Positions 33,573 to 42,818 of a stretch of DNA of 64,000 bases are shown piece by piece. The position numbers and the translations under genes are program-made. Origin of the DNA: Brucella sp. BE17 (GTDB lineage: Bacteria > Pseudomonadota > Alphaproteobacteria > Rhizobiales > Rhizobiaceae); the NCBI RefSeq assembly GCF_039545455.1, contig NZ_CP154467.1, positions 1,364,001 through 1,428,000 of the forward strand. The letters run 5' to 3'. The notes below the pieces were generated by a model. The model saw nothing but the letters and a program-made list of their open reading frames with translations, had not been told where the DNA came from and did no database searches. Position 1 is the first letter of the stretch. Every line of letters begins with the position of its first letter.

Positions 33573-35105
33573 ATGAACACCGCCCCTCAAAAACTCGATG
33601 TGAAGAAAGAAACCGCGGAGCTGCTTGATCGGCTTGGCGTTGATGCTTCTCTTTTCACGGATGGCGATCTTGCCGGTTTCAGCCCGGTTTCGGGCGAAGA
33701 AATAGCCTTGATAAACACCCACAACCGGCCAGAAGCTGAGCAGATTATCGACAAAGCCGACGAAGCATTTCGGGTATGGCGCACTGTTCCGGCACCCAAG
33801 CGCGGCGAACTGATCCGTCTGCTCGGCGAAGAACTGCGCGCTTCCAAGCAGGATCTTGGCCGTCTTGTCTCCATCGAGGCTGGCAAAATCCCCTCGGAAG
33901 GTCTGGGCGAAGTGCAGGAAATGATCGATATCTGCGATTTTGCGGTCGGCCTGTCACGCCAGCTTTATGGGCTGACCATTGCTACCGAACGCCCCGGTCA
34001 CCGCATGATGGAAACATGGCATCCGCTCGGTGTCGTCGGCGTAATCTCGGCGTTCAATTTCCCGGTTGCCGTGTGGTCGTGGAATGCGACACTGGCAATC
34101 GTCTGCGGCAATGCGGTGGTGTGGAAGCCGTCAGAAAAGACGTTGCTTACCGCCCTTGCCTGCGATGCAATTTTCAAACGTGCCTTGAAACGTTTTGGCG
34201 ATGCGCCTGAGGCCGTGTCACAACTCCTGCTCGGCAACCGTGAAATCGGTGAAGTGCTGGTGGATAGCCCGAAGGTTGCGCTTGTCTCGGCAACTGGCTC
34301 TACCCGCATGGGCCGCGAGGTGGCCCCACGCCTTGCAAAGCGCTTTGCCCGTTCGATCTTGGAGCTGGGCGGCAACAATGCCGGTATCGTCTGCCCTTCG
34401 GCCGATCTCGACATGGCGCTGCGTGCTATTGCATTTGGTGCCATGGGCACGGCTGGCCAGCGCTGTACAACGCTCCGCCGTCTCTTCGTGCATGAAAGCG
34501 TCTATGACGCGCTGGTACCACGCCTACAAAAAGCTTACGCCAGCGTTTCGGTCGGCAGCCCGCTTGAAACAAGCGCTCTCGTCGGACCGCTGATCGACAA
34601 AGCGGCGTTTGACACAATGCAAAAGGCGCTTCAGTCAGCAGCCGCACACGGCGGCACGGTTCAGGGCGGCGAACGCGTCGATACGGGTCATGAAAACGCC
34701 TATTATGTGCGCCCGGCCATCGTCGAAATGCCAAAACAACAAGGCCCTGTTCTCGAAGAAACCTTTGCGCCGATCCTTTATGTGATGAAGTATTCCGATT
34801 TCGATGATGTTCTCGCGAGCCACAATGCGGTCGGTGCAGGTCTGTCATCATCTATCTTTACGCTCGACCTTCAGGAAGCCGAGCGCTTTCTTTCTGTCGA
34901 AGGGTCGGACTGCGGCATCGCCAATGTCAATATCGGAACGTCGGGGGCCGAGATCGGCGGCGCGTTCGGCGGAGAAAAAGAAACCGGTGGTGGACGTGAA
35001 TCGGGTTCGGATGCGTGGAAAGCCTATATGCGCCGCGCCACCAACACGATCAATTATTCAAAGGCGCTGCCGCTCGCACAGGGCGTTTCCTTCGACATCG
35101 ATTAG
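33573..35105 (+). CDS. amaB: Piperideine-6-carboxylate / aminoadipate-semialdehyde dehydrogenase (ALDH7)
   Basis: 510 residues of the antiquitin (ALDH7) family. Key blocks: SAFNFPVAVWSWN (substrate tunnel), VVWKPSEKT, NAD site VSATGSTRMGREV, catalytic Glu in LELGGNNAGIV and catalytic Cys in TAGQRCTTLRRLFVH, near residue 300. The C-terminus GGAFGGEKETGGGRESGSDAW is typical of the family. It oxidises the semialdehyde open form of piperideine-6-carboxylate to 2-aminoadipate in lysine breakdown. The divergent LysR gene and the FAD oxidase support this. Start ATG at 33573 has GGGAAG upstream. Confidence 0.92.
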   Translation: MNTAPQKLDVKKETAELLDRLGVDASLFTDGDLAGFSPVSGEEIALINTHNRPEAEQIIDKADEAFRVWRTVPAPKRGELIRLLGEELRASKQDLGRLVSIEAGKIPSEGLGEVQEMIDICDFAVGLSRQLYGLTIATERPGHRMMETWHPLGVVGVISAFNFPVAVWSWNATLAIVCGNAVVWKPSEKTLLTALACDAIFKRALKRFGDAPEAVSQLLLGNREIGEVLVDSPKVALVSATGSTRMGREVAPRLAKRFARSILELGGNNAGIVCPSADLDMALRAIAFGAMGTAGQRCTTLRRLFVHESVYDALVPRLQKAYASVSVGSPLETSALVGPLIDKAAFDTMQKALQSAAAHGGTVQGGERVDTGHENAYYVRPAIVEMPKQQGPVLEETFAPILYVMKYSDFDDVLASHNAVGAGLSSSIFTLDLQEAERFLSVEGSDCGIANVNIGTSGAEIGGAFGGEKETGGGRESGSDAWKAYMRRATNTINYSKALPLAQGVSFDID

Positions 35106-35113
35106 AGCTTTTA

Positions 35114-35133
35114 AACCCCGCTTCGGCGGGGTT
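35114..35133 (+). terminator. Terminator of amaB
   Basis: AACCCCGC (35114-35121), TTCG tetraloop, GCGGGGTT (35126-35133), followed by CTAATT. Confidence 0.85.
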
Positions 35134-35243
35134 CTAATTGTCTACACGGCGGCGATTGCGGTTATCGCGTGTCAAAAATCGTGGCTTTTGAGCACCGAAA
35201 GCGCAAAAAGACGCTATTTGCAGGCCGCCAGCACCGGAATCTC

Positions 35244-36128
35244 TCACCCCATGCGTTCGGATGCATACGACCCAGGACTTGCTGGAAAGACGACTGTGCG
35301 ATTGCCGTTGAGGAACGAGCGGTGATGGATATGCGCGTGGACGGCGCGCGCCAGAACCTGCGCCTCGACATCGCGACCGATCGAAACATAATCGGCGGCA
35401 CTTTGCGCGTGCGTCACCCGCGCCACGTCCTGTTCGATGATCGGGCCTTCATCGAGATCGGCAGTCACATAATGCGCCGTCGCTCCAATCAGCTTTACGC
35501 CGCGCTCATAGGCTTGCTTATAAGGGTTCGCTCCCTTGAAAGATGGCAGAAACGAGTGGTGAATATTGATGATACGCCCGGACATCTGCTTGCAAAGCTG
35601 GTCTGACAAAACTTGCATGTAACGTGCCAGAACAACCAGTTCGGTGCCGGTTTCATTTACGACATCCATCAACTGCTGTTCGGCTGCCGGTTTGTTGGCC
35701 TTGGTCACAGCGATATGGTGGAAGGGGATATCGTGATTGACCACAACCTTCTGATAATCAAAATGGTTCGACACCACCCCAACGATATCGATGGGGAGTG
35801 CGCCAATCTTCCAGCGGTAGAGAAGGTCGTTGAGGCAATGACCAAAGCGCGACACCATCAGTAGCGTCTTGGTACGATGCGCATTGTCATGAAACTCGAA
35901 ATCCATATCGAAGGAGGCTGCGACCGGCACGAAACCGTCGCGCAAAATGTCGAGCGCAACGCCTTCCTCGGAAATGACGCTCACACGCATGAAGAAGCGA
36001 CCTGTATCAAGATCGTCGAACTGGGCGCTATCGATAATATTGCAGCCCTTGCCAGCAAGATAACCCGAAATAGCGGCGACGATGCCGCGGGTGGACTTAC
36101 AGGTGACGGTCAGCACAAAATTATGCAT
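35244..36128 (-). CDS. purU: Formyltetrahydrofolate deformylase PurU
   Basis: 294 residues. An N-terminal ACT domain (VTCKSTRGIVAAISGYLAGKGCNI) precedes the hydrolase domain. The catalytic residues are visible: Asn-His in INIHHSFLPSFKG and Asp in DLDEGPIIEQDV. PurU splits 10-formyl-THF to formate and THF, balancing one-carbon pools and feeding formate to PurT. Single gene. A 110-base gap separates it from the amaB terminator. Confidence 0.94.
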   Translation of the reverse strand: MHNFVLTVTCKSTRGIVAAISGYLAGKGCNIIDSAQFDDLDTGRFFMRVSVISEEGVALDILRDGFVPVAASFDMDFEFHDNAHRTKTLLMVSRFGHCLNDLLYRWKIGALPIDIVGVVSNHFDYQKVVVNHDIPFHHIAVTKANKPAAEQQLMDVVNETGTELVVLARYMQVLSDQLCKQMSGRIINIHHSFLPSFKGANPYKQAYERGVKLIGATAHYVTADLDEGPIIEQDVARVTHAQSAADYVSIGRDVEAQVLARAVHAHIHHRSFLNGNRTVVFPASPGSYASERMG

Positions 36129-36271
36129 CGGACTTCCTCAACTTTCCAAGGCGCTAGCCAAAATGACATCGCGAAGCTAATCCACGATACGGCATCCGCC
36201 ATGCCAGAATGCGTAATGCACTGACCGGATTGCGCTATCAAGCGTCTTTGCAAGAAAGATTGTGCTATTTT

Positions 36272-37000
36272 TCAGAGATGCGGGTTCCGGTCGCGGTAGC
36301 GCACGACAAGGTCACGGTTCACCTCGGACGAACCTGGCATATTGGCGCTGAGATAAATTGGAGCATCCCCCGCGCCTACAAGCCGTGCCGCGACATCCGC
36401 GAAAATTGCGTTCAATATGGTAACGCCGAGCGCGGTGGAAACAGGTCCGACCTTGAGCGCACTGCCTTCCAGTTCCAGAACTGCATCTCCTGCGGGCGCA
36501 TCATTGTCGAGTACGACATCAGCCAGCGAATGAAGCTGGGTGCGGCCATTGGCTATCGCAGTTGAATAGGCAACAGACGTGAGGGCTATGACCGAAGCCC
36601 CCTTTTCACAGGCATGACGTGCAGCCTCGATAGGTGCTGCATTGACCCCGGAATTGGAGACAACGATCAGTACATCGCCTTCACCAATGTTATACCGTTC
36701 AAGGATCGGGCGCACTGCACCTTCTATGCGCTCGAAATGCGAGCTTGCGACAGCGCCGTCTTCCAACATGATTTCGCCACAGAGGATCGGCACGGTAATC
36801 GCCAGCCCGCCGGCGCGATAATGGAGTTCTTCCGCCATCATATGCGAATGGCCGGTCCCGAACACATAAACGCGCCGGTCAGCGCGTGCGGCAGCAGTAA
36901 TAAGGTCTGCCGCTTTTTCCATCGCGCCTGCAAGCCTGTCACGCGAAACGGAAAGCCGGGCGATCAGATCGTTGAAATAGCGTGTCGTGATATCGCTCAT
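36272..37000 (-). CDS. SIS-domain sugar isomerase family protein (UPF0309-like)
   Basis: 242 residues from MSDITTRYF (37000), whose ATGA overlaps the nagA stop. SIS domain with [22 protein letters not shown] near 40-60 and the phosphosugar-binding [16 protein letters not shown] and SVIALT motifs. It looks like the UPF0309 / YfeU-like group, related to MurNAc-6-P etherase and GmhA. Its place at the end of an amino-sugar operon suggests a phosphosugar isomerase or epimerase for GlcNAc- or ManNAc-type sugars. No experimental role is known to me. Confidence 0.85.
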   Translation of the reverse strand: MSDITTRYFNDLIARLSVSRDRLAGAMEKAADLITAAARADRRVYVFGTGHSHMMAEELHYRAGGLAITVPILCGEIMLEDGAVASSHFERIEGAVRPILERYNIGEGDVLIVVSNSGVNAAPIEAARHACEKGASVIALTSVAYSTAIANGRTQLHSLADVVLDNDAPAGDAVLELEGSALKVGPVSTALGVTILNAIFADVAARLVGAGDAPIYLSANMPGSSEVNRDLVVRYRDRNPHL

Positions 37001-38166
37001 AAGCCTGCCACCTGTTTTCCACCAGACCGCCATGTGGCTTTGGCAAAAAGCCCGTCATCAAGATGCACCGCATCCATGCGCATGCCGGGGCGCAAAAGGC
37101 CGCGATCAGCAAGGCGCAGATAGCGGGCCGGATAAAGGCTTGCCATACGTAAGGCTTCGGCGAGCGTGAGTTCGAGCTCTGCCACGCCAAAGCGAATAGC
37201 CGAAGCCATATCGAGGTCGGAACCGGCAATGGTGCCATCGGAAAGCACCAGCTTGGAGCAGAGGCCGCCTGGCACACGCTTGACCGAGCGTCCGTTGATC
37301 TCGAAACTTAGTTTGTCAGACCCTACCAGCGCCATGGCGTCGGTGACAAAGAAAAGATGCGCGTCACCACGCTTTGCCCGAAGCGCCAGCCGCAACGCCA
37401 TAGGGTCGACGTGGTGACCATCGGCGACAATCCCGCACCAGATATCGGGATGCTCAAGGGCGGCGCCCGTCAGCCCCGGCGCACGATGACCGATCTGGCT
37501 CATGGCATTGTAAAGATGCGTGACACTGCGCGCACCGGCATCGAAACGTTCAAATGCCTGTTCTGCTGTGGCATCGCTATGACCGATGCTGACGATCACA
37601 CCCGCATCGCTCAAGCGCCGGACCTGTTGCGGCATTACCTGTTCAGCGGCCAATGTCACCAGCAGCGTGCCGATCTGTTCCGCCGTGTGGATATAAAGCG
37701 CGATATCGGCATCATCGACCGGACGCATGAGTTCGGCGAGATGCGCTCCTTTTCGCGCTGGTGCCAGATGCGGGCCTTCAAGATGCAGACCCGCCACGCC
37801 CTTGTCGGCCTTAACTGCTTCCACCGCCGCCTCAATGGCCCGGTCGCGCACCGGCATTGTGTCGGTGATCAGCGTCGGCAGAAGGCTGGTGGTGCCGAAT
37901 TTGCGATGCCCTTCGGCAATCAAAAACATGGTTTGCGGCGACGGGTCGTCATTAAGCATGCGTCCGCCGCCGCCATTGACCTGCGCATCAATGAAGCCCG
38001 GGGCCAAAACGCCACCATTCAACCGTTCGACCTGATGCGCCTCGCCCAGTTCTGTCTCTGGCACGATGGCTTCGATCTTGCTATCGCTGAAAATGAGCGC
38101 ACTTTCGTCATGAAAGCGTTCGCCGTCGAAAATACGTGCGCCCGCAATTGCCGATTTTCTGCTCAT
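36997..38166 (-). CDS. nagA: N-acetylglucosamine-6-phosphate deacetylase NagA
   Basis: 389 residues. Amidohydrolase fold with [12 protein letters not shown] near residue 57, the metal site at [38 protein letters not shown] and the catalytic Asp in [11 protein letters not shown]. It removes acetate from GlcNAc-6-P. It overlaps nagB-II upstream (38163-38166) and the SIS gene downstream (36997-37000), each by 4 bases, so the operon is translationally coupled. Confidence 0.94.
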   Translation of the reverse strand: MSRKSAIAGARIFDGERFHDESALIFSDSKIEAIVPETELGEAHQVERLNGGVLAPGFIDAQVNGGGGRMLNDDPSPQTMFLIAEGHRKFGTTSLLPTLITDTMPVRDRAIEAAVEAVKADKGVAGLHLEGPHLAPARKGAHLAELMRPVDDADIALYIHTAEQIGTLLVTLAAEQVMPQQVRRLSDAGVIVSIGHSDATAEQAFERFDAGARSVTHLYNAMSQIGHRAPGLTGAALEHPDIWCGIVADGHHVDPMALRLALRAKRGDAHLFFVTDAMALVGSDKLSFEINGRSVKRVPGGLCSKLVLSDGTIAGSDLDMASAIRFGVAELELTLAEALRMASLYPARYLRLADRGLLRPGMRMDAVHLDDGLFAKATWRSGGKQVAGL

Positions 38167-39194
38167 ATCGTCACCGTGACCTTGTTGAGATTGCGTGGCT
38201 TGTCGGGATCAAACCCCTTACGGCGCGACACCGCCTCGATCACGCGGTAATAATTGATCAGCGAAACCAGCGGATCAAGATGGGCGCTGCCCGTGCTGGC
38301 CGATTGTAGGCGGAAACCCGGCGTTTGAGCATCGGAAAGCGTGACGATGCTGGCATCAAAGGAATCGAGCCGCTTCAACGCTTCGATATTGGTCTTGAAC
38401 GCTTCGTCCTGTGGCAGAAAGGCGACGACCGGAAACCCTTCCTCGATCAGACGCATCGGCCCGTGCATGAGTTCGGCCAGCGAAAAGGCCTCGGCATGAA
38501 TATTGGCCGTTTCCTTGGCTTTGAGTGCGGCCTCAAGCGCAATGGCAAGCCCCGTGCCGCGCCCACTGGTATAAAGCGAACGGGCATTAAAAAGCAGATT
38601 TTCAACCGGCTCGCGTCCATCTGTACGGGTTGCGGCCAGCGCTTCCGGCAGGCGCTTTAGTCCCGCTTGCAAATCCTGATCTCCGCTTGCAGCCGCCACA
38701 ACGCCGGAAAGGGCTGCAACCGAAGCAATGAATGATTTCGTTGCAGCAACGCTTTTTTCTTCGCCCGCATGCAGCGCCAGAACTATGTCGGCCTCTTTCG
38801 CCAGAGGGCTGTCCAACACATTGACGACTGCAACCGTCGTCGCACCACCCTTCTTGGCTGCGGCCTGCACGGCCACGATATCGGGGCTTGCGCCCGACTG
38901 CGACACGGTGAAATGCAATCCGCGCTCCAGTTTTAATTGCGCGCCATAGACCGAAGCAACCGAAGGGCCGATGGAGGCAACCGGAATGCCAAGCGAGATC
39001 TCGGTGAGGTATTTGAAGAAGGTCGCCGCATGGTCGGACGAACCGCGCGCAGCGGTCGTAATAACCGCTGGTTTGTTGTTTTCAAACACGCGTGCGATTT
39101 CAGCAAAAGTCGCGGCTTCCTGCTCCAGAAGTTTTGCCACCACACCCGGAGATTGTTCCGTCTCCTGCAGCATCAGCGAAGAAGCATCATTCAT
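38163..39194 (-). CDS. Glucosamine-6-phosphate deaminase, SIS type (NagB-II)
   Basis: 343 residues from MNDASSLML (39194), with GGAGA 6 bases upstream. Two SIS domains, with TTAARGSSDHAATFFKYL, SQSGASPDIVAVQ and TSGRGTGLAIALEAALKAKE. This is the isomerase half of GlmS without a glutaminase domain. In proteobacteria such proteins are NagB-II enzymes that turn GlcN-6-P to fructose-6-P and ammonia. Placement between a GntR gene and nagA supports this. It begins 1 base after the GntR stop. Confidence 0.9.
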   Translation of the reverse strand: MNDASSLMLQETEQSPGVVAKLLEQEAATFAEIARVFENNKPAVITTAARGSSDHAATFFKYLTEISLGIPVASIGPSVASVYGAQLKLERGLHFTVSQSGASPDIVAVQAAAKKGGATTVAVVNVLDSPLAKEADIVLALHAGEEKSVAATKSFIASVAALSGVVAAASGDQDLQAGLKRLPEALAATRTDGREPVENLLFNARSLYTSGRGTGLAIALEAALKAKETANIHAEAFSLAELMHGPMRLIEEGFPVVAFLPQDEAFKTNIEALKRLDSFDASIVTLSDAQTPGFRLQSASTGSAHLDPLVSLINYYRVIEAVSRRKGFDPDKPRNLNKVTVTI

Positions 39195-39195
39195 C

Positions 39196-39963
39196 TCATT
39201 CTCCAATCTTGAGTTCGGCAACGAAATCATAGGCGTCGGCGCGGTAATGCGAACGGGTATACTCAACGATGCGGTCATCGTTGAGATGCGAGACGCGTTC
39301 GATCAGAAGGGCGGGCGCATGACGGCTGACGCCAAGCAAACGCGCGGTTGCCAGATCAAGCGTAACAGCGGTCAAACGTTGCAAGGCGCGCACCGGCTTG
39401 TAACCCCGCCCCGCCAGCGCGTCATAAAGCGAAGTTTCAGCAACCGTATCCGTTTCCAGATAATGTCGCGGCACAACGGCCCGTTCAAACGCCATCGGCA
39501 CGTCATCGGCGAGGCGCAGACGCTCAAGCCGCACGATCGGCGTATCCACACCAATACCCAACCGGAAAGCTTCATCGGGCGATGGCGTATCCAGCCTGTT
39601 GGTCAGGATACGCGCACCCGGCTCCTTGCCGCGCGAGCGCATATCCTGCGAAAACGATGTCAGCCGCCACAGAGACTGGCTCATACGCGCCCGTCGCCCG
39701 GCGACAAACGTGCCGCTGCCACGCCGTGCTTCCACCACACCCTGCGCCAAAAGTTCCTTATAGGCGTTGCGCACGGTGATCCGTCCCAGCCCGAGATCTT
39801 CCGCCAGATCCCGCTCCGGCGGCAAACCGACCGCAGGCGCAAGCTCTCCCGCTTCAATCATCTCGGCAAGAATACGCGCCAGATTGCGGTAAAGCGGTCC
39901 TGTGCGCTGCGGATCGCTGAGACCGCGCTTCTCAAGTGATGCAACCAAAGCGGTTCTATTCAT
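39196..39963 (-). CDS. GntR/HutC-family regulator of the amino-sugar operon
   Basis: 255 residues. N-terminal winged helix (LPPERDLAEDLGLGRITVRNAYKELLAQGVVEARRGSGTFV) and UTRA ligand domain with ETSLYDALAGRGYKPVRALQRLTAV and LIERVSHLNDDRIVEYTRSHYRADAYDF. NagR/DasR-type relatives sense GlcN-6-P or GlcNAc-6-P. First gene of the operon. The ATG at 39963 has no ribosome site; the -10 lies 7 bases upstream, so the mRNA may be leaderless. No other start in frame nearby looks better. Confidence 0.92.
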   Translation of the reverse strand: MNRTALVASLEKRGLSDPQRTGPLYRNLARILAEMIEAGELAPAVGLPPERDLAEDLGLGRITVRNAYKELLAQGVVEARRGSGTFVAGRRARMSQSLWRLTSFSQDMRSRGKEPGARILTNRLDTPSPDEAFRLGIGVDTPIVRLERLRLADDVPMAFERAVVPRHYLETDTVAETSLYDALAGRGYKPVRALQRLTAVTLDLATARLLGVSRHAPALLIERVSHLNDDRIVEYTRSHYRADAYDFVAELKIGE

Positions 39964-39970
39964 AGTTCAC

Positions 39971-40000
39971 ATAATAGAACCTATATAGAACCTATAGCAA
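39971..40000 (-). promoter_or_regulatory. Promoter with tandem operator repeats for gntR-nagB-II-nagA-SIS
   Basis: On the minus strand, TTGCTA (40000-39995), 18-base spacer, TATTAT (39976-39971). The spacer holds two perfect tandem copies of TAGAACCTATA as read on the plus strand (39975-39985 and 39986-39996). The ATG comes 7 bases after the -10. Confidence 0.6.
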
Positions 40001-40009
40001 GCGAAGATT

Positions 40010-40324
40010 TTATGACGGCGTTTTGCTCGTTCCCACGGTGTCGAGCAAGTACCGCCCGACGGCGGCAAGTTCGTAATGCGAACGCTGGGTGCGCAGATCG
40101 CGCCGGGTGATAGCGATAAAGCCACCTTCAACACTTAAGAGCGAAATCTCGCGCAAGGCAATTGCATGGGCAATGCCGAAAACCCGCGCAAATGTCCGGC
40201 TGTCGGCGGCAATATCCAGTACCAGAGCGGCCAGAATGCCCGCCCCCAAAGGTGATAAATTTTCGGACGCCGATACAATTCGCTCCACCAGCACCATGTA
40301 ATCGGCAACGACAGGCTCATCCAT
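40010..40324 (-). CDS. Small protein co-transcribed with the FdhF/YdeP gene
   Basis: 104 residues, start in a TGATG overlap with the upstream gene's stop. The first half is helical (LSPLGAGILAALVLDIAADSRTFARVFGIAHAIALREI). The second half reads like a small winged helix: FIAITRRDLRTQRSHYELAAVGRYLL, where Ile-Thr-Arg-Arg-Asp would be a wing and YELAAVGRYLL the last helix. I do not recognise the family. Coupling to the molybdoenzyme suggests an accessory or regulatory protein for it. Confidence 0.75.
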   Translation of the reverse strand: MDEPVVADYMVLVERIVSASENLSPLGAGILAALVLDIAADSRTFARVFGIAHAIALREISLLSVEGGFIAITRRDLRTQRSHYELAAVGRYLLDTVGTSKTPS

Positions 40325-42636
40325 CAGGCAGCTTCGGAGCGACGCGGGCGAAAGGACACAATCACCGATTTGGACGTCGGGGTATAGCTTTCGTCGCCAG
40401 CACTGCCCAAAGGTACCAGAACATTCATTTCAGGATAATAACCGGCGATGCAGCCGCGTGGAATATCATAGGGCACAAAGCGGAAATCGCGCGCGACACG
40501 CTCCACCCCATCGTTGAATTCACCCACAATATCGGCACGATCACCAGCCTCTACACCGATATCGACCATATCAGCGGGGTTCATGAACACCACCTGCCGC
40601 TCGCCATAGACACCGCGATAGCGGTCGTCCATGCCGTAAATGGTGGTATTGTACTGATCGTGGCTGCGGAAGGTTTGAAGCACATAGCATCCAGGCTTAC
40701 CCCGCGCCTCCTGATGTTCAACCGCTTGCGGCAACGCACCGGCCCAGAATGTCGCCTTGCCTGTTTGCGTATTCCAATCGCGTTCACGTGCTGCATTACG
40801 CAGATGAAAGCCGCGCGGCACACGTACGCGTTTGTTAAAACCATAAAAGTCCGGCAGCACACGCGCAATGTGATCACGGATAAGATCGTAATCATCGGCC
40901 AATTGCAGCCAGTCAACCGGCTGCGGTCCCAAAGTGGCCTGCGCCATGCCTGCAATGATTGCCACTTCCGAACGAAGATGCGCTGATGCAGGCGGATTGA
41001 TTCCGCCCGATCCATGCACCATGCTCATGGAATCCTCAACCGTGACGATCTGCGCGACACCTTTGGAATTCAGATCGATTTCGGTACGTCCGAGGCACGG
41101 TAGAATGAAGGAATCCTGCCCCGGCAACAGATGCGAATGATTGAGCTTGGTCGCCACATGCACCGTCAGACGCTGCGCGGTGAGCGCTTTAGCAATCATC
41201 GGACTGTCGGGCGTTGCGCGGGCGAAATTGCCACCAAGCCCGATAAAGGCTTTAGCACTACCGTCAAGCATCGCGCCGATGGCCGCCAGCACATTATGCC
41301 CCGGCTTGCGCGGCACGTTGAAGCCGAACTCCTTTTCGAGCGCATCAAGGAACGCTACGGGCGCATTTTCGTTGATGCCGACCGTGCGGTCGCCTTGCAC
41401 ATTGGAATGGCCGCGCACCGGACAAAGCCCCGCACCCGGTCTGCCAATATTACCACGCAGCAGCATGAAACTGGTCATTTCACGGATGGTGATGACCGAA
41501 TGGCGATGCTGTGTGATCCCCATCGCCCAGGTGCAGATCACGCGCTCCGCCTGCATGTAAATCTGCGCAGCACGTTCAAGTTCACTTTTTGTGAGCCCAG
41601 ACTGATCCTCGATTTCGGCCCATGGCGTGGCATCAACTGCTGCGCGATAGGCTTCAAGTTCTGCCGTATGAGCGCCGAGAAACTCCCGGTCCAGAATGGA
41701 GGCTCTGCCTTCAACAAGCGCTGCATCATCAGCAGCAAAAACAGCCTTGGCCATGCCGCGAAAAGCCGCCAGATCACCACCGAGCCGTGGCTGGAAATAG
41801 TCGCTGGCAATCATCTCGCTGCCACCACGCAGCATTTCAAGCTTGTCCTGCGGGTCGGAAAAACGCTCCAGTCCGCGCTCGCGCACCGGATTGAACACCA
41901 CAATGTTTGCGCCACGTTCGGCAGCGCGGCGCAGATCGGCCAGCATGCGCGGATGGTTGGTGCCTGGATTTTGGCCGACCACGAAAATCGCATCGGCTTT
42001 CTCGAAATCCTCCAGAAGCACTGTACCTTTGCCGACCCCGATCGACTGGTTCAACGCAACGCCGCTTGCCTCGTGGCACATGTTCGAGCAGTCGGGAAAA
42101 TTATTGGTGCCATAGGCACGCACAAAAAGCTGATAGAGAAATGCGGCCTCGTTCGAGGCGCGCCCCGATGTGTAGAATTCAACGCGATCAGGCGTGTCAA
42201 AACTCTGCAATATACTGCCAATCGTGGCGAATGCCTCGTCCCAGTCAACGGCTTCATATGTGTCACTCGCCGCATTATAACGCAGCGGGTGCGTGAGCCG
42301 CCCGGTATTTTCCAGCGCGTGATCAGTCCAGCCGCGCAGTTCCGAAACCGTGTGTTGCGTAAAGAAAGCAGGCGTGGTGCGCCGGTCCGTCGCCTCCCAT
42401 GCGACTGCCTTGACACCATTTTCGCAAAATTCAAAGGATGAGCCATGTTCCGGGTCGCCCCATGCACAGCCGGGGCAATCAAAACCATCCGGCTGGTTGG
42501 CTTTGAGCAACGTCTTCGCACCCGACAACGGCGCGCCGCTAGCCAGCAACTGCTTGCCACAGCTTTTGAGCGCACCCCAACCACCAGCCGCTCGCGACTT
42601 TTTGCCGATGAAGCCGGCTTTGGATTCCTCATGCAT
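40324..42636 (-). CDS. FdhF/YdeP-family molybdopterin oxidoreductase
   Basis: About 770 residues from MHEESKAGF (42636, GGGA upstream); an ATG 6 codons earlier sits too close to AAGGAG. No Tat signal, so it is cytoplasmic. The N-terminus has only CPGC near residue 50 instead of a full four-cysteine Fe-S site, as in YdeP. The Mo ligand is probably the Cys in DCSNMCHEASGVAL. Later blocks: IFVVGQNPGTNHPRML, LLRGNIGRPGAGLCPVRGHSNVQGDRT and a C-terminal molybdopterin dinucleotide domain with FRSHDQYNTTIYGMDDRYRG. The reaction is not known; in E. coli YdeP is linked to acid resistance. Operon with the 104-residue gene. Confidence 0.9.
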   Translation of the reverse strand: MHEESKAGFIGKKSRAAGGWGALKSCGKQLLASGAPLSGAKTLLKANQPDGFDCPGCAWGDPEHGSSFEFCENGVKAVAWEATDRRTTPAFFTQHTVSELRGWTDHALENTGRLTHPLRYNAASDTYEAVDWDEAFATIGSILQSFDTPDRVEFYTSGRASNEAAFLYQLFVRAYGTNNFPDCSNMCHEASGVALNQSIGVGKGTVLLEDFEKADAIFVVGQNPGTNHPRMLADLRRAAERGANIVVFNPVRERGLERFSDPQDKLEMLRGGSEMIASDYFQPRLGGDLAAFRGMAKAVFAADDAALVEGRASILDREFLGAHTAELEAYRAAVDATPWAEIEDQSGLTKSELERAAQIYMQAERVICTWAMGITQHRHSVITIREMTSFMLLRGNIGRPGAGLCPVRGHSNVQGDRTVGINENAPVAFLDALEKEFGFNVPRKPGHNVLAAIGAMLDGSAKAFIGLGGNFARATPDSPMIAKALTAQRLTVHVATKLNHSHLLPGQDSFILPCLGRTEIDLNSKGVAQIVTVEDSMSMVHGSGGINPPASAHLRSEVAIIAGMAQATLGPQPVDWLQLADDYDLIRDHIARVLPDFYGFNKRVRVPRGFHLRNAARERDWNTQTGKATFWAGALPQAVEHQEARGKPGCYVLQTFRSHDQYNTTIYGMDDRYRGVYGERQVVFMNPADMVDIGVEAGDRADIVGEFNDGVERVARDFRFVPYDIPRGCIAGYYPEMNVLVPLGSAGDESYTPTSKSVIVSFRPRRSEAA

Positions 42637-42818
42637 ATCAATATCCCTTTCCATATCTCCTTGGCCCTAACGGGATACGGAACAATCTCTCTATCATAAG
42701 AGAAATAGAATTGCCCTTCCATTTACCACAGTGCACGTGACAACGTTTTATGCTTGATTTCAGGTGCGCAATCCGTCATGCGATTGGTAAACAAAATTTA
42801 CCACAAGGGGTGGGAGCC

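Noticed and set aside
41131..42441. A 436-codon open frame opposite the molybdoenzyme
   Set aside because: Antisense shadow of a gene with strong family motifs.
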